From Paraflavitalea sp. CAU 1676 (GTDB taxonomy: Bacteria > Bacteroidota > Bacteroidia > Chitinophagales > Chitinophagaceae): 64,000 nucleotides of DNA. The notes under the pieces are model-generated. The model was given only the letters and a program-made list of their open reading frames with translations, ran no database searches and was not told the origin of the DNA. Each line of letters starts with the position of its first letter. The stretch's first letter is position 1. A program made the translations under genes and the position numbers. Shown here in pieces: positions 54,118 to 63,989 of the stretch. The stretch lies in the NCBI RefSeq assembly GCF_029223285.1, contig NZ_JARHUJ010000014.1:62001-126000 (forward strand), in the 5' to 3' direction.

Positions 54118-54675
54118 ACCTGCAAAAAAAACGATAAATGCTTAAAGCATTGATTAGAAAATTACCGGTTGAATTAAAAAGCTGTTAAGATATCTGGATA
54201 CTTACTGAGTTGCAGACGACCCCGGTGAAGTGATGATGGTATTCATGAAATTTAGTCCCAATATTGCATGCTCTTTTTTACTACTCCATCCTATGTATTT
54301 CCGGTTCATTGAACCTGCTTGCTTTGATAATGAAACAGTAAAGTACTATACTTTAAACAATATGTTTTGAAGACTGTTTTGCGACTCGAAATAGTACGTT
54401 TGGAAGACAGTGATTTTACTATGATCACCGCTTCTTTAACATAGACTTTTTATGGTTCACAACCAAATATATTTTATTGTGAAACCCTTGCCAGATGTGG
54501 GACTGCGAAGAAATGCACTGCCAGTGTGAGCTATGAATTTTTCCACTTCCTTTTTCCACAAGATGTGCATATTTACAAGATTGGAATTTCGGTAGAGGAA
54601 GATATTTTCGTCTCCTCCTACCCAATCTGATAGCAATCAATTTTATTAATTGTAAACTCATTAATTACTAACCTT
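54118..54675. other. Upstream region of the B12-dependent ribonucleotide reductase gene
   Basis: The 558 bases are AT-rich and non-coding. An exact -7 element TACGTTTG lies at 54395-54402 on the plus strand, which would give a leader of roughly 270 bases. A small palindrome AAACA-ATA-TGTTT lies at 54355-54367, just upstream. I looked for a cobalamin riboswitch and do not see the conserved core. Confidence 0.45.
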
Positions 54676-57600
54676 ATGTCCAGCAAAAAGCAATCTCCGA
54701 AGGGCTTGCAGTTTAGCCGTCGGTATACCCGCGACGATGTCAGTGTGTTTGACCAGTTTGAGTATGATTATCGTTCGTCGGTAATCCGCAACCCCAGTGG
54801 AGAGATTGTTTTTGAAATGACTAATGTTGAGGTGCCCAAACAGTGGAGCCAGATCGCTACAGACATTCTTGCACAAAAATATTTCCGTAAAGCAGGCGTA
54901 CCGCAGCCCGACGGATCCAAAGGCCGCGAAACTTCCATCAAGCAGGTGGCGCATCGTATGGCCAATTGCTGGAGGGTATGGGGTGAGCGATACGGCTACT
55001 TTGCTTCGGCCAAAGATGCACAGGTATTTTATGAGGAGCTGGTATATTGTATCATTAACCAGGCCTGTACACCCAATAGTCCACAGTGGTTCAATACCGG
55101 TTTGCACGAAAGCTACGGCATCACCGGCAAACCCCAGGGCCACTATTATGTTGATGAAAAAGATGGACAATTAAAGAGTTCCACGTCGGCCTACGAGCGT
55201 CCGCAACCCCACGCCTGTTTCATCCTGAGCGTTTCCGACGACCTGGTGAACGATGGTGGGCTGATGGACCTCTGGGTACGTGAAGCCCGTATCTTTAAAT
55301 ATGGTAGCGGTGTAGGCACCAATTTCTCCCAGATACGCGGAGAAGGCGAGAAACTCAGCGGCGGCGGCACGTCCAGCGGCCTCATGAGCTTCCTCAAGAT
55401 CGGCGACCGCGCTGCCGGCGCCATTAAGAGCGGAGGCACCACCCGCCGGGCTGCCAAGATGGTTTGTCTCGACCTCGATCACCCCGAGATCCTGGACTTC
55501 ATCAACTGGAAGGTGGAAGAAGAGAAGAAAGTAAGCGCCCTCATCAATGCCGGCTATGCCAGCGATTATGAAGGAGAAGCTTACCGTACTGTGAGCGGAC
55601 AGAATTCCAACAACTCTGTGCGCATCCCCAACGAATTTTTCGAGAAGCTGGAAGCCGGTGAAGACTGGGAGCTGAAAGCCCGTACCGACGGCCGCGTCAT
55701 GAAACGCATCCCTTCCCGCGAGGTATGGAACCAGATATCTTATGCCGCCTGGCGCTGCGCCGATCCCGGCACCCAATACGATACTACTATTAATGAGTGG
55801 CATACCTGCCCGCAGGGTGGACGAATCAACGCCTCCAACCCCTGCAGCGAGTACATGTTCCTCGACAATACGGCCTGTAACCTTGCCTCTGCCAACCTCC
55901 GTAAGTTCTATGATGAAGCCACCAACACGTTCGATGTGGAAGGTTTTGAATATACCTGCCGCCTCTGGACGGTGGTGCTGGAAGTATCCGTACTGATGGC
56001 TCAGTTCCCTTCGAAAGAAGTGGCACAACTGAGCTTCGATTACCGCACGCTGGGCCTGGGTTATGCCAACCTCGGTTCTATGCTGATGGTAATGGGCATC
56101 GCTTACGACAGCGAAGAAGCCCGCGGCATCGCCGGCGCCCTTACGGCCATCATGACGGGGATCGCTTACAAAACTTCGGCCGAACTGGCTTCCATCATGG
56201 GGCCCTTCGCCAAGTACGAAGAAAACAAGAAAGACATGCTGCGCGTCATGCGCAACCACCGCCTGGCGGCCTATGATGCCGATGAGTATGAAGGTCTCAG
56301 CATCAAGCCCGTGGGTATCAAAGCCCGTTATTGCCCCGATTACCTGCTGAAAGCAGCTACCAAGGCATGGGATGATGCCGTGAAGCTGGGCGAACAATAC
56401 GGCTATCGCAATGCGCAAACCACGGTGATCGCGCCTACCGGCACCATCGGACTGGTGATGGATTGCGACACGACCGGTGTAGAGCCCGATTTCGCCCTGG
56501 TGAAATTCAAGAAGCTCAGCGGCGGCGGTTACTTCAAGATCATCAACCAATCGGTACCCAGTGCGTTGAAGAACCTGGGTTACAAGACCAATGAGATCGA
56601 CTCGATCGTGAAATATGCGGTAGGTGCCGGCACCTTCGCCGGAGCGCCCCATATCAACCACCAGTCCTTAAGCGAAAAAGGATTCATCGCCGAAGAGATC
56701 AAAAAGCTGGATGCCGCTGTAGGCTCTGCTTTCGAGATCGGCTTTGTATTCAACGTATACACACTGGGTGAAGAATGCCTGCAACGACTTGGCTTCAAAC
56801 CCGAACAGTATTTCAACTTCGAGTGGAGCCTGCTGGAAGCACTGGGCTTTACCGATGAGCAGATCGAAGCCGCCAACGACTACGTATGCGGTACCATGAC
56901 GATCGAAGGCGCTCCTTATCTCAAGAACGAGCACCTGCCGGTATTCGATTGCGCCAATAAATGTGGTCAAAAGGGGCAACGTTATATCCATGCACATGGT
57001 CATATCCGTATGATGGCGGGTACACAGCCCTTCCTGAGCGGCGCCATCTCCAAAACCATCAACCTGCCCAACGAGGCAAGTGTAGAGGAGATCTCCGACT
57101 CTTATATGATGAGCTGGCAGCTGGGTCTCAAAGCCTGCGCCCTCTACCGCGACGGTTCAAAGCTGAGCCAGCCGCTGAGCAACAAGAGCGACAAGAAGAA
57201 GAAAACCGACGTTACCGAAGAGGCCAAAGCCGAAGAAACGCCTGTTGCGGCTGCTACTCCCGAATCGCATATCGTGGATATGAGTAAGCTCACCATCGCC
57301 GAATTGTTGGAGGAAGTACAAAAACGTGTTCAGGCTTCGCCCGATACCAAACTAAAACGCGAACTGGCCCATATAGTAGAACGCAGAACCTTACCCGCCA
57401 AGCGGAGAGGGTTTACGCAAAAGGCCAAGATCAATGGTCAGGCCATGTTCCTCCGCACCGGCGAATACTCCGATGGAACGGTAGGAGAGATCTTTATCGA
57501 TATGGCGAAAGAGGGGGCTACCATGCGCAGCATGCTGAACTGCTTCGCGATCTCCATCTCGATCGGATTACAATATGGTGTGCCGCTGGAAGAGTTTGTA

Positions 57601-58059
57601 GAGAAATTCGTGTTCACCCGTTTCGAGCCAGCGGGCATGGTAGACCACCCGAATATCAAGAGTACTACGTCGATCGTAGACTTCATATTCCGGGCACTTG
57701 CTTACGAATACCTGGGCCGTACCGACCTGGTGCACGTGCTCGACAAACCCGAGGTGATGAATACCGGCACCGACGACTGGGACGAAATCCCGACTTCGCT
57801 GGAATATGATAAGTCGACACCCGAGCTGAGTGATGTGCGCATCGTAGCTGGCCCCAAGAGCAACAAGCCGGCCGATGCGGAGCCTGCGAAATCATCTTAC
57901 CGCCCTGTGAAGGCAGAAGCTGGTATGGATGCGGTGAATGCAGCGGCCAAGAGCATGCAGAGTGATGCACCGGCTTGTAACACCTGCGGTCATATCACCA
58001 TCCGCAGCGGTACCTGCTACAAATGCCTCAATTGCGGCAATAGCATGGGGTGCAGCTAA
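54676..58059 (+). CDS. nrdJ: Vitamin B12-dependent (class II) ribonucleotide reductase
   Basis: The 1127-residue enzyme reduces ribonucleotides using adenosylcobalamin to make the thiyl radical. Visible parts are the N-terminal alpha-helical domain, a redox Cys in [12 protein letters not shown], the catalytic loop [17 protein letters not shown] (Asn-Cys-Glu set), and the [14 protein letters not shown] region. The phosphate-binding APTGTIG and a C-terminal TSCPD domain (about 915-1010) follow. The chain ends with four paired cysteines (CNTCGH ... CYKCLNCG), a zinc-ribbon-like tail. Its oxygen independence suits growth under variable aeration. A strong terminator follows. Confidence 0.97.
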   Translation: MSSKKQSPKGLQFSRRYTRDDVSVFDQFEYDYRSSVIRNPSGEIVFEMTNVEVPKQWSQIATDILAQKYFRKAGVPQPDGSKGRETSIKQVAHRMANCWRVWGERYGYFASAKDAQVFYEELVYCIINQACTPNSPQWFNTGLHESYGITGKPQGHYYVDEKDGQLKSSTSAYERPQPHACFILSVSDDLVNDGGLMDLWVREARIFKYGSGVGTNFSQIRGEGEKLSGGGTSSGLMSFLKIGDRAAGAIKSGGTTRRAAKMVCLDLDHPEILDFINWKVEEEKKVSALINAGYASDYEGEAYRTVSGQNSNNSVRIPNEFFEKLEAGEDWELKARTDGRVMKRIPSREVWNQISYAAWRCADPGTQYDTTINEWHTCPQGGRINASNPCSEYMFLDNTACNLASANLRKFYDEATNTFDVEGFEYTCRLWTVVLEVSVLMAQFPSKEVAQLSFDYRTLGLGYANLGSMLMVMGIAYDSEEARGIAGALTAIMTGIAYKTSAELASIMGPFAKYEENKKDMLRVMRNHRLAAYDADEYEGLSIKPVGIKARYCPDYLLKAATKAWDDAVKLGEQYGYRNAQTTVIAPTGTIGLVMDCDTTGVEPDFALVKFKKLSGGGYFKIINQSVPSALKNLGYKTNEIDSIVKYAVGAGTFAGAPHINHQSLSEKGFIAEEIKKLDAAVGSAFEIGFVFNVYTLGEECLQRLGFKPEQYFNFEWSLLEALGFTDEQIEAANDYVCGTMTIEGAPYLKNEHLPVFDCANKCGQKGQRYIHAHGHIRMMAGTQPFLSGAISKTINLPNEASVEEISDSYMMSWQLGLKACALYRDGSKLSQPLSNKSDKKKKTDVTEEAKAEETPVAAATPESHIVDMSKLTIAELLEEVQKRVQASPDTKLKRELAHIVERRTLPAKRRGFTQKAKINGQAMFLRTGEYSDGTVGEIFIDMAKEGATMRSMLNCFAISISIGLQYGVPLEEFVEKFVFTRFEPAGMVDHPNIKSTTSIVDFIFRALAYEYLGRTDLVHVLDKPEVMNTGTDDWDEIPTSLEYDKSTPELSDVRIVAGPKSNKPADAEPAKSSYRPVKAEAGMDAVNAAAKSMQSDAPACNTCGHITIRSGTCYKCLNCGNSMGCS

Positions 58060-58411
58060 TGAATTAACGACCTGACCTGGCAGGCCGCGGAGGGAGTCGT
58101 TCCGAAAGCTGCTTACCGTGGCCCGTCAGGTCTACTAAAAATATTGGACGGTTTATTAACATAAACTTCATCCGCTCATTTCTATGGGCGGATTTTTTAT
58201 TTTTCCCAGACCTTTCCAATGGCGGGAAATAATTGTGGCAAACCGGCGTTTGACGATTATCAAAGCACTATTGGGAACTTAAAGAACTTCAGTCAATTAC
58301 AAGCCTGGCACGGCCTGCGCGGAAAATTGGCATCGTTTTATCAATCTCCCTACACAATTCTGGTTCACTGATTCGTTAACACCCTTGTTCAACAACATAA
58401 TTCTGGACGTT
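58060..58411. other. Intergenic region behind nrdJ
   Basis: The region contains the terminator at 58171-58204. After that there are about 200 bases of non-coding DNA before the small lipoprotein gene, with no exact -7 promoter motif that I could find. Confidence 0.4.
58171..58204 (+). terminator. Rho-independent terminator of nrdJ
   Basis: A 7-bp stem (CCGCTCA / TGGGCGG, one T-G pair) with a 6-nt loop is followed by ATTTTTTATTTTT. Confidence 0.8.
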
Positions 58412-58534
58412 ATGAAGAAATCAATCCTGGCTATCGCCATCATTACCATGCTCGTTGCTACATCATGTAACCGTTTCATCACTCCCTTCCAGGCTGCCAA
58501 CGGCAAAGCCAAGTGTGGACGCGGTTTACGCTAA
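58412..58534 (+). CDS. 40-aa lipoprotein
   Basis: The short ORF has a textbook lipoprotein signal: MKKSILAIAIITMLVATSC with Cys19 as the lipidation site. It continues NRFITPFQAANGKAKCGRGLR, so the mature peptide would be only 22 residues with one further Cys and a basic end. A strong terminator lies 90 bases downstream. The function is unknown. The quality of the signal sequence makes this a likely real gene although it is very short. Confidence 0.72.
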   Translation: MKKSILAIAIITMLVATSCNRFITPFQAANGKAKCGRGLR

Positions 58535-58624
58535 TGGAGGTTGCTGATCATTCTCAGTCACATAGATCGACTTTAAGGCATTTTTTCGTTGGGGGAAAAA
58601 ACAGCGGAAAGATGTTGAATAAGA

Positions 58625-58650
58625 AAGCCCGGGCTCCATGCCCGGGCTTT
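58625..58650. terminator. Bidirectional terminator
   Basis: A perfect 10-bp stem AAGCCCGGGC / GCCCGGGCTT with a 5-nt loop has T or A tracts on both sides. It lies between the small lipoprotein gene and the convergent 803-residue gene. Confidence 0.85.
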
Positions 58651-58681
58651 TCGATTTATCTGAAACGATGGGTAGTGCTCT

Positions 58682-61093
58682 TTACTTCTTCCTGTTCACA
58701 AAATCTTTCAGGTAACTACAGGTATTGTAGGCTTCCTTATAGAAGGCCGTTGTGCCATATTCCTTCGCCAGTACCGGGAAGATGGCCTGGTTGGCCAGGA
58801 TGCGTTTGGCGTAAGCCTTCTGCTGCTTCTCATAATCATCGTAGTCCTTTGCCTGGTCCCAGGATGGAACAGGTATCTGCTTTTGATCGCACTTGGCCAT
58901 CATGAACAGGCAACGGGCTTTGAAGTTGCGGTCTTTCGTGAGGTCGAACGCCTTCTTATAATACTCTTCTGCTTTGTATACGCCATAGTATTCTTTATCG
59001 CCGGGCTTTGTAGCGTCCGGACCTCTGAGGCCATCATTGCCGCTCCAGTCATATTGAACCAACATCCAGCTGTTGCCCCAATAGCTCATATGGTAGGCGC
59101 CTTTGGCCAGCTCATAATAAGCTTTGGCTTGCTTTTCCGGATCCTGCGTAGTGACAACTTCTTGTTGCAGTCCCCACATTTTACGGCTGAAGGTGAGCTT
59201 GGTGTATTTTATCTTGTCCTGGTCGGTTGGCGCATGGGTATCGAGAATGAGGTCGGCAAAAGGATTGGCTGCCAGGTAGGTGGCAAACGTTTCAGTTTGG
59301 TAATAGGCGGGCGATACCTTGGCAAACCATTTCTCTGCATTCGCAAAATCGAATTGACGCAGCCAGGTAGTGCCGGCAATATCGTTCACGTCGTCTTTGC
59401 TGAATGAATTGTGCTTGAGGAGGTATTGCTCATAATCGCTGAGCTTCTTCGATTCCATCAACTGTATCAACGTTTCCACCTGTTGTGCCGTCAATTGATT
59501 TCTCAATATGTTGATGGCGTACAAGCCGCCATAACCCCATCCGTCCTTCACCAGTTCCCGGTTGATCCAGTTGCCGACGCCAATGCACAGCAACTCTTTG
59601 GAACTGTCGGTTTTCTTGTATTTGGGGCTGAGGATCTCTGTAAACAAACGACGGTAGAAGCGGGCATACTCGGCATCGGTGGCCGCTTTCTTTTCCATCC
59701 ATTGCAGCGAAGGCAATAATTGCTTTTCAAAAGCAGCATCGATCGTTGCCTGGTTGTTGATCGTGAGCAGCAGGTTGCTCATAGCCCATTGATCTTGCTG
59801 GGCTGCTGTGAGCTTTTGTTTTTTCGCGCCATCCAGCAGTTTGCGGGAGGCAGCATAGTCGCCGGCGATGAGCGCCGTATGGGCTGCTGCAATGCTGTAC
59901 AGGCCTTTATCGGTAATGGCTTTATTACCGGCCACCTGTTGGCAGAATGTCGTGAGCTCGCGTGTCTCTGCACGGGCCGCCAGGAAGGAGGAATCGGTAG
60001 GTGTGATCGAGGAGTAATTGAGAGAAGCTTTCGTTTTGCCTTGCCCGAACTCGAGGGCCGGCGTATAAAAGGACTCTTCCACCTTGTGTACTTCACGGAT
60101 GGTGAGTATGCTCAGCAGGGCCGCATTGGGCGAAAGCTGGTAGATCTTTTTAAGGGTTTCCAGTTCATTCTCATTGCTGCCCAGGGCGAACAGACCCAGC
60201 AGGTTGGCTTTGTCCTCATTGGTTTTGCAAAGTTGGAGGCAGGCATTGCGGTTCTTTTGATCAAATCGTTTTACGCTCCAATCGAAGCTCATATAGTTCG
60301 ATACGCGCTTTACTTCGTTTTTACTGAACAGCTGACTGAAGATCACTGCGGCTTCTTCCTGCTTACCGAGTCGCATGAGCGATCCAGCTTTCAGGCCCAG
60401 CGAAAGATCGTGCAGGATACTGGGTGTGGTATTGGGTTTTATGAGCTCATCGTACCAGCGGAGGCAGTCGGCGAAACGCTTGCTGTAGTGTGCGAGACGT
60501 AATACCTGGTAAGCGAACCGTAATTTGATGGTGTTGTTCTTCGCAACGGCATACAATTGCTGACCATTCTTTATAAGCTTACCCATTTTGGCCGTATCGC
60601 GCTCGATGGGTTCCCAGCTGGTCCAGTTGCCGGTAACGTTGGGCTCTACCTGCTTGGCATACATTATGTAACCGAGCGCTTCAAAATCCTTGCTGTTCAT
60701 GAAGAACTTCGTCATGCCATTGTTCTTCACAGAGTCTGGAACCTGCAGTGGCTGGTTCTTCTCGAGGTGGAAATACAGGTTCGAGAGGTCTTTGCGGGCG
60801 TACTCGGTTACAAAGGCTTTGGCATCGTTGGCGGTATAGCTGTTGTTGCCATAGCCTACCCATTCGGCCGATGTGACATCCGAAGTAGTGACCGGCTCCT
60901 GATCGCTGTACAGGAACTGGTAGTTGGTATAGTAGAAAGGCTCGTAGCCTTTCACGTCGCTGTTGTTCTTGTTGAAGAAGGATACAAAATAATCGTAGGG
61001 ATCGGCATCGCCGCCTGCACAGCCGATGATATTGTAGGGCATCGCAAGGCAGCCGAGGTTAATACATACTATCAAACATTTCTTCCAGTTCAT
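58682..61093 (-). CDS. Large exported helical-repeat protein of unknown function
   Basis: The 803-residue protein has a signal sequence (MNWKKCLIVCINLGCLAMPYNIIGC) with a possible lipidated Cys. The sequence continues AGGDADPYDYFVSFFN. The rest is rich in TPR-like helices (LRLAHYSKRFADCLRWYDELIKP, LMRLGKQEEAAVIFSQLFSKN, AEEYYKKAFDLTKDRNFKARCLFMMAKCD). I know no functional assignment. It overlaps the upstream lipoprotein gene by 35 bases, so the two are translated from one mRNA and probably act together. Confidence 0.85.
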   Translation of the reverse strand: MNWKKCLIVCINLGCLAMPYNIIGCAGGDADPYDYFVSFFNKNNSDVKGYEPFYYTNYQFLYSDQEPVTTSDVTSAEWVGYGNNSYTANDAKAFVTEYARKDLSNLYFHLEKNQPLQVPDSVKNNGMTKFFMNSKDFEALGYIMYAKQVEPNVTGNWTSWEPIERDTAKMGKLIKNGQQLYAVAKNNTIKLRFAYQVLRLAHYSKRFADCLRWYDELIKPNTTPSILHDLSLGLKAGSLMRLGKQEEAAVIFSQLFSKNEVKRVSNYMSFDWSVKRFDQKNRNACLQLCKTNEDKANLLGLFALGSNENELETLKKIYQLSPNAALLSILTIREVHKVEESFYTPALEFGQGKTKASLNYSSITPTDSSFLAARAETRELTTFCQQVAGNKAITDKGLYSIAAAHTALIAGDYAASRKLLDGAKKQKLTAAQQDQWAMSNLLLTINNQATIDAAFEKQLLPSLQWMEKKAATDAEYARFYRRLFTEILSPKYKKTDSSKELLCIGVGNWINRELVKDGWGYGGLYAINILRNQLTAQQVETLIQLMESKKLSDYEQYLLKHNSFSKDDVNDIAGTTWLRQFDFANAEKWFAKVSPAYYQTETFATYLAANPFADLILDTHAPTDQDKIKYTKLTFSRKMWGLQQEVVTTQDPEKQAKAYYELAKGAYHMSYWGNSWMLVQYDWSGNDGLRGPDATKPGDKEYYGVYKAEEYYKKAFDLTKDRNFKARCLFMMAKCDQKQIPVPSWDQAKDYDDYEKQQKAYAKRILANQAIFPVLAKEYGTTAFYKEAYNTCSYLKDFVNRKK

Positions 61094-62114
61094 TCGTAGA
61101 ATACTTATGAAGGTTTATTGAATCGAGATGATACAGTGCTACCGTAATCTTTGGAGTAACCAGTTTTGACCTGAGTAACTTCGTGGCTTTAATGATCTCC
61201 CCAAAATTAGCATCTTCCTGTCTTATCACATCTCCTTTTTTAAACGCATAACCATTCAACGTGGTATCCCGTGTAATGGTAAACAGGTTTTTTGATTGTT
61301 GTGCGGCGCCCGATCGCTGAAGTGCCGAATCGGGCAGTCCCTGTATCAATCCGGCATAGGCTTGTTGCTGATACAATACTTTCCAATCGAATAAGGGTAG
61401 GGCCACGTCCAACGGCAAAGGGTAGTCTTGCAGGTTGCCAATATACTTTTCCAATTCGGCCGCTTCCAATATCGAGTTGTTGGTTTGCAGGCTTTTGAGG
61501 TTGCCCATATTGTAACACATGAGCAGTCCGCGGTCAACCGGCGGTATGCCGGTTTTCTGTTTGTATTTGCACTGGTAAAGTCTTATGGTGGCGGATACCT
61601 GTTTTTGCTGGAAAAAAGGGAGGGCCTTCAGTGCCTGCAGCAATGAAAAATAATTGTCTTTACTGGTAGCTGTCCAGTCGCAATCGAGTTGTATTTCAGG
61701 CACCGGGTTGGCAGCAGGCAACGCTTGGGCAGTGGCAGTCATCAGTTCGTGCAGGTTGGCGGCCAGTTCATGTACCTGTTCGCCTTTTACCTGCTGCATG
61801 CATTCATTGGTAATGAAAACCGTGGGTACAATGGCTACGGGATGGTTCGATAGCCAGGAAGTGGCGGAAGGATCAAGCTGCAGTTTGGCAACCGGTAACG
61901 GCTGCTGGCGGGTGGCATCCCAAACGACGTCGAAGAATTTGACATACAGTTTTTTGACCTGCAGTTTTTCCAGTGCGGCGGTTTCGCTGTTGGTGAAATG
62001 CATGGTTGATTTCCAGTAATAAAAACCACGGGTAACGGAGGCGCGGTGAACCGGCTGCCGGCAGGCCGCCAGGAACAGTGGGATCATTAACCACCATTTA
62101 ATCTTGCTTTTCAT
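61059..62114 (-). CDS. Lipoprotein of unknown function, paired with the helical-repeat protein
   Basis: The 351-residue lipoprotein has the lipobox FLAAC with Cys18. The mature part begins RQPVHRASVTRGFYYWKS and contains LQVKKLYVKFFDVVWD, IVPTVFITNECMQQV, PEIQLDCDWTATSKDNYFSLLQAL and LLMCYNMGNL. This pattern is like a TIM-barrel glycoside-hydrolase-type fold with an acidic residue at a strand end (QLDCDW), but the family is not identified. It precedes the 803-residue gene with a 35-base overlap. An exact -7 promoter lies just upstream. Confidence 0.85.
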   Translation of the reverse strand: MKSKIKWWLMIPLFLAACRQPVHRASVTRGFYYWKSTMHFTNSETAALEKLQVKKLYVKFFDVVWDATRQQPLPVAKLQLDPSATSWLSNHPVAIVPTVFITNECMQQVKGEQVHELAANLHELMTATAQALPAANPVPEIQLDCDWTATSKDNYFSLLQALKALPFFQQKQVSATIRLYQCKYKQKTGIPPVDRGLLMCYNMGNLKSLQTNNSILEAAELEKYIGNLQDYPLPLDVALPLFDWKVLYQQQAYAGLIQGLPDSALQRSGAAQQSKNLFTITRDTTLNGYAFKKGDVIRQEDANFGEIIKATKLLRSKLVTPKITVALYHLDSINLHKYSTNELEEMFDSMY

Positions 62115-62121
62115 GCGGCTT

Positions 62122-62129
62122 CAAAATTA
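62122..62129 (-). promoter_or_regulatory. -7 promoter element of the lipoprotein/helical-repeat operon
   Basis: TAATTTTG on the minus strand matches TAnnTTTG. Only seven bases separate it from the start codon at 62114. Confidence 0.5.
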
Positions 62130-62182
62130 TGGCAATGGCGGTTTCCGTCTATTCCTTATTTTTACGCCTTAACCTTGTATGA

Positions 62183-62662
62183 ATGACGATCCAATTTGGT
62201 TATGATAAAAAGGAAGTGATACAGGCGCTCAGGTATCATTTTTTGTCTCGTCCCGAGATCAAGATCTTACTGGTGCTGGTGAATGTATTTGCGATCCTGT
62301 CGGCCGTTATGTTTGGTCTGAAGAAGATTCAGCCCATATCCTTCCTCGCCTTTTCGCTGCTTTGGTTCGTCCTCATGCTTGTTATCTGGCGTTTTTTGCC
62401 CGGGAGCATCTATCGCCGGTCGGCCACTTTCAAGGATCATTTTATGATGCACTTCATGGAGAATGAAGTGGTTCTCGAAACCGAACGTGGCGCGAAGGGC
62501 TGGCCCTGGGCGGCTTTCAGCCACTTTGTGGAAAGCCATTATTTTTTTCACCTCTACTTCGATGCCCGTTCTTTCTTTCTCGTTCCCAAAGACGCTTTCA
62601 GAGACATCATTGAATTGCAGGAAGTGCGGGAGATGTTCCGCAAGAAGCTGGGCAAGAAATAG
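62183..62662 (+). CDS. YcxB-like membrane protein
   Basis: The 159-residue protein has two membrane helices (about 28-46 and 52-72). A C-terminal soluble domain with the YcxB-type pattern follows: HFMENEVVLETERGAKGWPWAAFSHFVESHYFFHLYFDARSFFLVPKDAF. The function is unknown. TAACCTTG, one mismatch from the -7 consensus, ends five bases before the start codon, another case of a near-leaderless arrangement. Confidence 0.86.
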   Translation: MTIQFGYDKKEVIQALRYHFLSRPEIKILLVLVNVFAILSAVMFGLKKIQPISFLAFSLLWFVLMLVIWRFLPGSIYRRSATFKDHFMMHFMENEVVLETERGAKGWPWAAFSHFVESHYFFHLYFDARSFFLVPKDAFRDIIELQEVREMFRKKLGKK

Positions 62663-62805
62663 AAAGTGTTGCGGCCTGAGCGGCGTTTGTTCTGTGCTTT
62701 TGCCCGGCGGCTCGGGCGTCTGCACACAGTTCCCTTTAAGGCAACTATCTGTCTTACTGCTAACCGATGACATGGTAATTGTCCCGACAAGCAGTGCTCC
62801 TTCTT

Positions 62806-63846
62806 TTATTTGGGCTTGTACTTACTTTCCTGGTAGATATTCATAGCCGGCGTTTTCAGCAGGTCGGGCAGTTTTAAATCTCCGTGCTTCTCCATGTATT
62901 TCTTCACGATCTGCCAGCCAACGAACAGGCCGATATAACCGGGTGAGCCCTGGCCCAGCTCCTGCGTATGGGGCGCTTCGCCCATAAAATTCTTGGTATA
63001 ACTGGGGTCATTGTTCAGTAGCAGACTGTTGATCAGGAAAAAGTTCCAGATGCGACCTTCATTGCTGAAACAGCCTTCAAGCTGCTTCTGGGTATATCCG
63101 ATCTTCAGGGTATCGGCGGTATTCGGCATCAGTTTGTCGAGCACATAGAGACGTTTCCCTTTTTCTACCATTTGTTCGATCAGGGTTTTGCCGGCGATCT
63201 TTTCCGGATAGATATCGTCAATGACATTTTTCATGCAATTAACGGAGATATAGTCGGGTGTAAAACGGCGTGAGATATAGGCAGGGTACAGTTGACGACC
63301 CAGGTCGTTGGTATAGAATTCGTGGTTGCTGCCCAGGTGCAGCTGCAGGCCAACGGCCAGTCCGGCGGGAGTGATCGCATCTCCATAACTACCCAAAGAA
63401 GCTTGATAAAGGGCGTCCATCGGGCCAATATAGAAGATCAGTTTTTCGGGGGTTTTGTATTCAGGAAAATAGTATTTGGTATACTGCAGGCCCTTCTTTA
63501 CTTCCGTTTCGTATTGGGTGGTAGAGCGGAAAGTCTTTTCTACGGCGGCCCTGATCGGCAGATAATCGCGGTAAAACTGTTTCAGGAGTTGGGTGGCCTG
63601 ATCGCCCTCGCCGGCAAAGGGCGGAAGACCTAAGATATTCTGAAAATAGTCGGTCATGAAATGCGGATACTGCTTGCTCAGTTTTTGCAGGGAGGGCATC
63701 AACTGGTTGGTATCGATGGCAAAGAAGTCTTTGTCGAATCGTTCTTCGTTGAGGGTAACCTTGATATCGGACACATCGGGCGTTTTGCTGTCGCCGCAAG
63801 CCAGGAGGCCGCATAATACCAGGGCAAGAAATCCGGTTCTTTTCAT
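62806..63846 (-). CDS. GldB-like lipoprotein
   Basis: The 346-residue lipoprotein (signal MKRTGFLALVLCGLLAC) resembles GldB, a gliding-motility lipoprotein of Bacteroidota that belongs to a DUF2268-like peptidase-related group. Matching regions include FDKDFFAIDTNQLMPSLQKL, LIFYIGPMDALYQASLGSYGD, LGSNHEFYTNDLGRQLYPAYI, and GKRLYVLDKLMPNTADTLKIGY. The catalytic HExxH of metallopeptidases is absent. GldB is required for gliding in flavobacteria, but homologues also occur in non-gliders. The frame is open to 63870; the ATG at 63846 gives the lipoprotein signal. Confidence 0.88.
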   Translation of the reverse strand: MKRTGFLALVLCGLLACGDSKTPDVSDIKVTLNEERFDKDFFAIDTNQLMPSLQKLSKQYPHFMTDYFQNILGLPPFAGEGDQATQLLKQFYRDYLPIRAAVEKTFRSTTQYETEVKKGLQYTKYYFPEYKTPEKLIFYIGPMDALYQASLGSYGDAITPAGLAVGLQLHLGSNHEFYTNDLGRQLYPAYISRRFTPDYISVNCMKNVIDDIYPEKIAGKTLIEQMVEKGKRLYVLDKLMPNTADTLKIGYTQKQLEGCFSNEGRIWNFFLINSLLLNNDPSYTKNFMGEAPHTQELGQGSPGYIGLFVGWQIVKKYMEKHGDLKLPDLLKTPAMNIYQESKYKPK

Positions 63847-63954
63847 GTGCTGGAAACGTTTAAGACGCAATTATGTTGTAAACATAAACTTAAAATTCGT
63901 TATACATATCTTGTTTCCAGTCTTTTGTGTTTACAATCCTACCATTCCCCAATG

Positions 63955-63985
63955 CTTGTGCCTACGGCTACATTGTGTAAATTTG
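63955..63985 (+). promoter_or_regulatory. Promoter of the gene entering at the right edge
   Basis: CTTG at 63955-63958 and an exact TAAATTTG at 63978-63985 are separated by 19 bases. The -7 element ends four bases before the ATG at 63990, the same arrangement as at mscS. Confidence 0.6.
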
Positions 63986-63989
63986 TCAA

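Noticed and set aside
54118-54675. Possible cobalamin riboswitch in front of the B12-dependent reductase gene
   Set aside because: A GCCAGTGTGAG stretch near 54520 resembles the B12 box superficially, but it is part of a simple CACTG-C-CAGTG hairpin. The conserved GGGAA, GGTG and CCGCCACTGT core elements are not found in order.
55171-56661. 496-codon ORF antisense to nrdJ
   Set aside because: It lies entirely opposite conserved catalytic regions of the reductase and has no features of its own.
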